Shown: positions 63,739-64,000 of the stretch, piece after piece
How positions within the stretch are numbered: the stretch's first letter is position 1
Layout: every line of letters begins with the position of its first letter
Source of the DNA: a bacterium
GTDB taxonomy: Bacteria; Zixibacteria; MSB-5A5; GN15; FEB-12
NCBI GenBank assembly: GCA_020444475.1
Contig: JAHLKV010000003.1
Location: forward strand, 553,384-617,383
Length of the DNA: 64,000 bases
Direction of reading: 5' to 3'
Notes under the pieces: model-generated
The model's database searches: none
What the model was told of the DNA's origin: nothing
Seen by the model: only the letters and a program-made list of their open reading frames with translations
Translations under genes and position numbers: made by a program

Positions 63739-63856
63739 GGTGCGGGTTCCTCCGGTTTGGGGCAATGGATTGAGTATGGCGAATGAAGGTGTGCGGGGCA
63801 ATCACATAGTTTCTTCGTCAGTTCGCAAGCGACCTGACCCACTCGGTCTCTCGTAA

Positions 63857-63879
63857 GTCCGAACCCCTGCGGTTCGGAC
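63857..63879 (-). repeat. REP-like palindromic element, copy 2 (inverted)
   Basis: The exact reverse complement of the element at 62029-62051. The two copies bracket the NmrA-like and DUF1697 genes. Confidence 0.75.
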
Positions 63880-63958
63880 ATTCTCAAGTTTGGCCCTGTA
63901 GGTCAGCTCCGGTCGCGGTTACAGCACTGAGCGGATTACCGAAGATCATCGAGCGACC

Positions 63959-63996
63959 GGTGCTGACGCTGTCGCTGCCCACTCGATGTCAGCACC
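63959..63996. repeat. inverted repeat at the right edge
   Basis: GGTGCTGAC and GTCAGCACC face each other across 20 bases. The window ends here, so the context cannot be judged. Confidence 0.35.
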
Positions 63997-64000
63997 GTGT

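Noticed and set aside
1-64000. tRNA or rRNA genes
   Set aside because: No cloverleaf with a TTCGA-type T-loop, and no rRNA-like stretch, was noticed on reading both strands; a covariance search was not run.

Overview
The window looks like a chromosomal segment of an uncultured Gram-negative bacterium of the FCB type, most like candidate phylum Zixibacteria. This is inferred from three things. Two secreted proteins carry C-terminal dockerin-type repeats of the form DLSDLIYLVNYLF.GGPAP. A third ends in a type IX-like sorting domain (YALAQNYPNPFNPSTTIEF). The genome is moderately GC-rich (estimated by eye) with an outer-membrane gene complement: barrels, an RND pump and lipoproteins. I see no rRNA, tRNA, CRISPR array, prophage or insertion sequence.

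Layout. 0-13.7 kb: a cut-off zinc alcohol dehydrogenase, a KamA-like radical SAM enzyme with altered substrate-pocket residues, an exported M14 carboxypeptidase, a thermolysin-like protease with Ig and dockerin domains, an NAD(P)-binding DUF2867 protein, a glycosyltransferase, a 57-residue zinc ribbon, and a two-gene amidohydrolase operon. 13.9-17.5 kb: a nitric oxide module (Rrf2 regulator, hemerythrin, quinol NO reductase) with a shared 22-nt operator-like site in front of two of its genes. 17.6-25.4 kb: a tightly packed TetR-led operon holding a SpeD-like pyruvoyl enzyme, a FemAB/BioF2-like acyltransferase, two ATP-grasp ligases, a fold-III PLP decarboxylase, a small zinc ribbon, a free-standing RLAN domain and a GNAT-C39 peptidase fusion. 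This is the best candidate for an undescribed biosynthetic system.

25.4-46.4 kb: mixed metabolism and envelope genes. These include a PAP2 phosphatase, an SDR, two group II decarboxylases, an S9 oligopeptidase, a MarR regulator, DUF1761 and DUF5916 proteins, a PIG-L deacetylase, a dockerin protein, a caspase-like lipoprotein, a divergent aminotransferase/MocR pair and a methyltransferase. 46.4-55.2 kb: a large PKD-repeat subtilase, then a glycine betaine ABC transporter and a porin-like barrel. 55.9-60.3 kb: an RND efflux pair. 60.6-61.5 kb: a membrane-anchored TlpA-like oxidoreductase followed by a 59-codon gene, absent from the ORF track, for a secreted six-cysteine peptide. 62-64 kb: NmrA-like and DUF1697 genes between two inverted copies of a palindromic REP-like element.

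The region reads as the chromosome of a protein-scavenging heterotroph: exported proteases, an oligopeptidase, amino-acid decarboxylases and aminotransferases, osmolyte uptake and NO defence. Functional names rest on motif and family recognition from the translated sequence; no database search was run.
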